Below are positions 63,260 through 64,000 of a DNA stretch of 64,000 nucleotides, one piece after another. The translations under genes and the position numbers were made by a program. This stretch comes from Siniperca chuatsi (taxonomy: Eukaryota > Chordata > Actinopteri > Centrarchiformes > Sinipercidae). The first letter of the stretch is position 1. Every line of letters starts with the position of its first letter. The notes under the pieces were generated by a model. That model was not told the origin of the DNA and ran no database searches. It worked only from the letters and a program-made list of their open reading frames with translations. The DNA lies in NCBI RefSeq assembly GCF_020085105.1, contig NC_058042.1, forward strand, positions 10,928,501 to 10,992,500, given 5' to 3'.

Positions 63260-64000
63260 AAGGGGGCGCCATAGTCATTACATTTCATATTACTACTACT
63301 GCTGCTGCTGCTACTTGCTTCCTATTACTACTAATACTACTACTAATGTTAATAACAATAATAATAATAAACATGTACTTATTCGCCTGTCACAGGCATA
63401 TAACTGATTATTACATATACAGCTTATAAGCTTTTATCTACAGTAAAATAATAATCTCTGCAAATATGTAAGTTTAAATTAACAGTTTCATATCATTGAG
63501 CTCTGCAATATCTGCAATTTTGACAGTAGGATTATTTTAAATGAATTATGTTTTTAAGATGTTAAAATGCTTTTACAAAAAGTGCAATATTCTTTTGTAA
63601 GTAAAACTAAATAAAACATTTACAATAGTCTGTGCTGTTTACATTTTGTCTTGATATTTATAATCGTGTTCCTGGAAAAGATCAAATCTGGACTTTCCAT
63701 TGTGGTTGTATGCTTATGTTAGGTTTATGGCTGCTTATTTATTTGTTTCGGTCAAATATGCTTTAATCTTTGTAGATGCTATTAATAGTATGTATCTATA
63801 AAGTGAAAACATCTTTATATACAGTATATAGCTACTACAAACAATGTGCTTTCATTTTGAAATGATAGAAGTGCGTCAATGGATTTTTAAGGAGACTGGT
63901 GGTAAAACTAACATTACATGTCCTCAGGATATTTAAGTCTATATTTTAAGGTAATTATTTATACATTTTCAAATTGAACTGAACATAAAGTTGCACACTG
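63260..64000. other. Right flank, simple repeats only
   Basis: Trinucleotide tracts of TAC/TGC and AAT type occupy about 63286-63375. The remaining sequence is AT-rich, with no supported exon. Confidence 0.6.

Overview
This window is nuclear genomic DNA from a ray-finned (teleost) fish. It carries intron-rich genes with GT-AG splice sites, vertebrate proteins (including a full-length fibronectin with RGD, EDA, EDB and V segments), AT-rich spacers, CA/GT microsatellites and several repeat families that I recognise as typical of teleost genomes. The exact species cannot be told from the sequence; the repeat families suggest a percomorph, with low confidence.

Layout: (1) 1-4230 is non-coding and rich in duplications and inverted repeats. 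(2) 4416-12358, plus strand, is atic, the bifunctional last enzyme of de novo purine synthesis. I read 15 coding exons whose phases all agree and give 591 residues. (3) 13822-37007, minus strand, is fibronectin 1 (fn1), 46 coding exons that join in frame to 2463 residues. EDB, EDA and V fall at exons 25, 33 and 40. atic and fn1 converge, with their two poly(A) signals about 570 bases apart. (4) 37210-58390 is a spacer of about 21 kb with no gene I can support. It holds dispersed repeats, a dead LINE reverse-transcriptase fragment and one exon-like orphan segment, and it lies upstream of the fn1 promoter. (5) 58450-61995, minus strand, is psmd14 (Rpn11/POH1), the deubiquitinase of the proteasome lid: 10 coding exons, 310 residues, complete JAMM zinc site, and a non-coding first exon near 63085-63190. 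(6) 63260-64000 shows only simple repeats.

The three genes are not functionally coupled: a purine enzyme, an extracellular matrix protein and a proteasome subunit. The atic-fn1 convergent pair is a known vertebrate neighbourhood. Linkage of psmd14 upstream of fn1 differs from the human arrangement, where they are far apart on chromosome 2.

The most interesting points are sequence-level oddities in fibronectin: a rearranged cysteine pattern in the first type I module, an extra cysteine in FNIII-8, PPTRN in place of the PHSRN synergy motif, four NGR motifs, and a splice donor embedded in a GT microsatellite. I found no new multi-gene system. All exon limits were read by eye from reading frame, splice dinucleotides and family knowledge; no alignment or database search was run.
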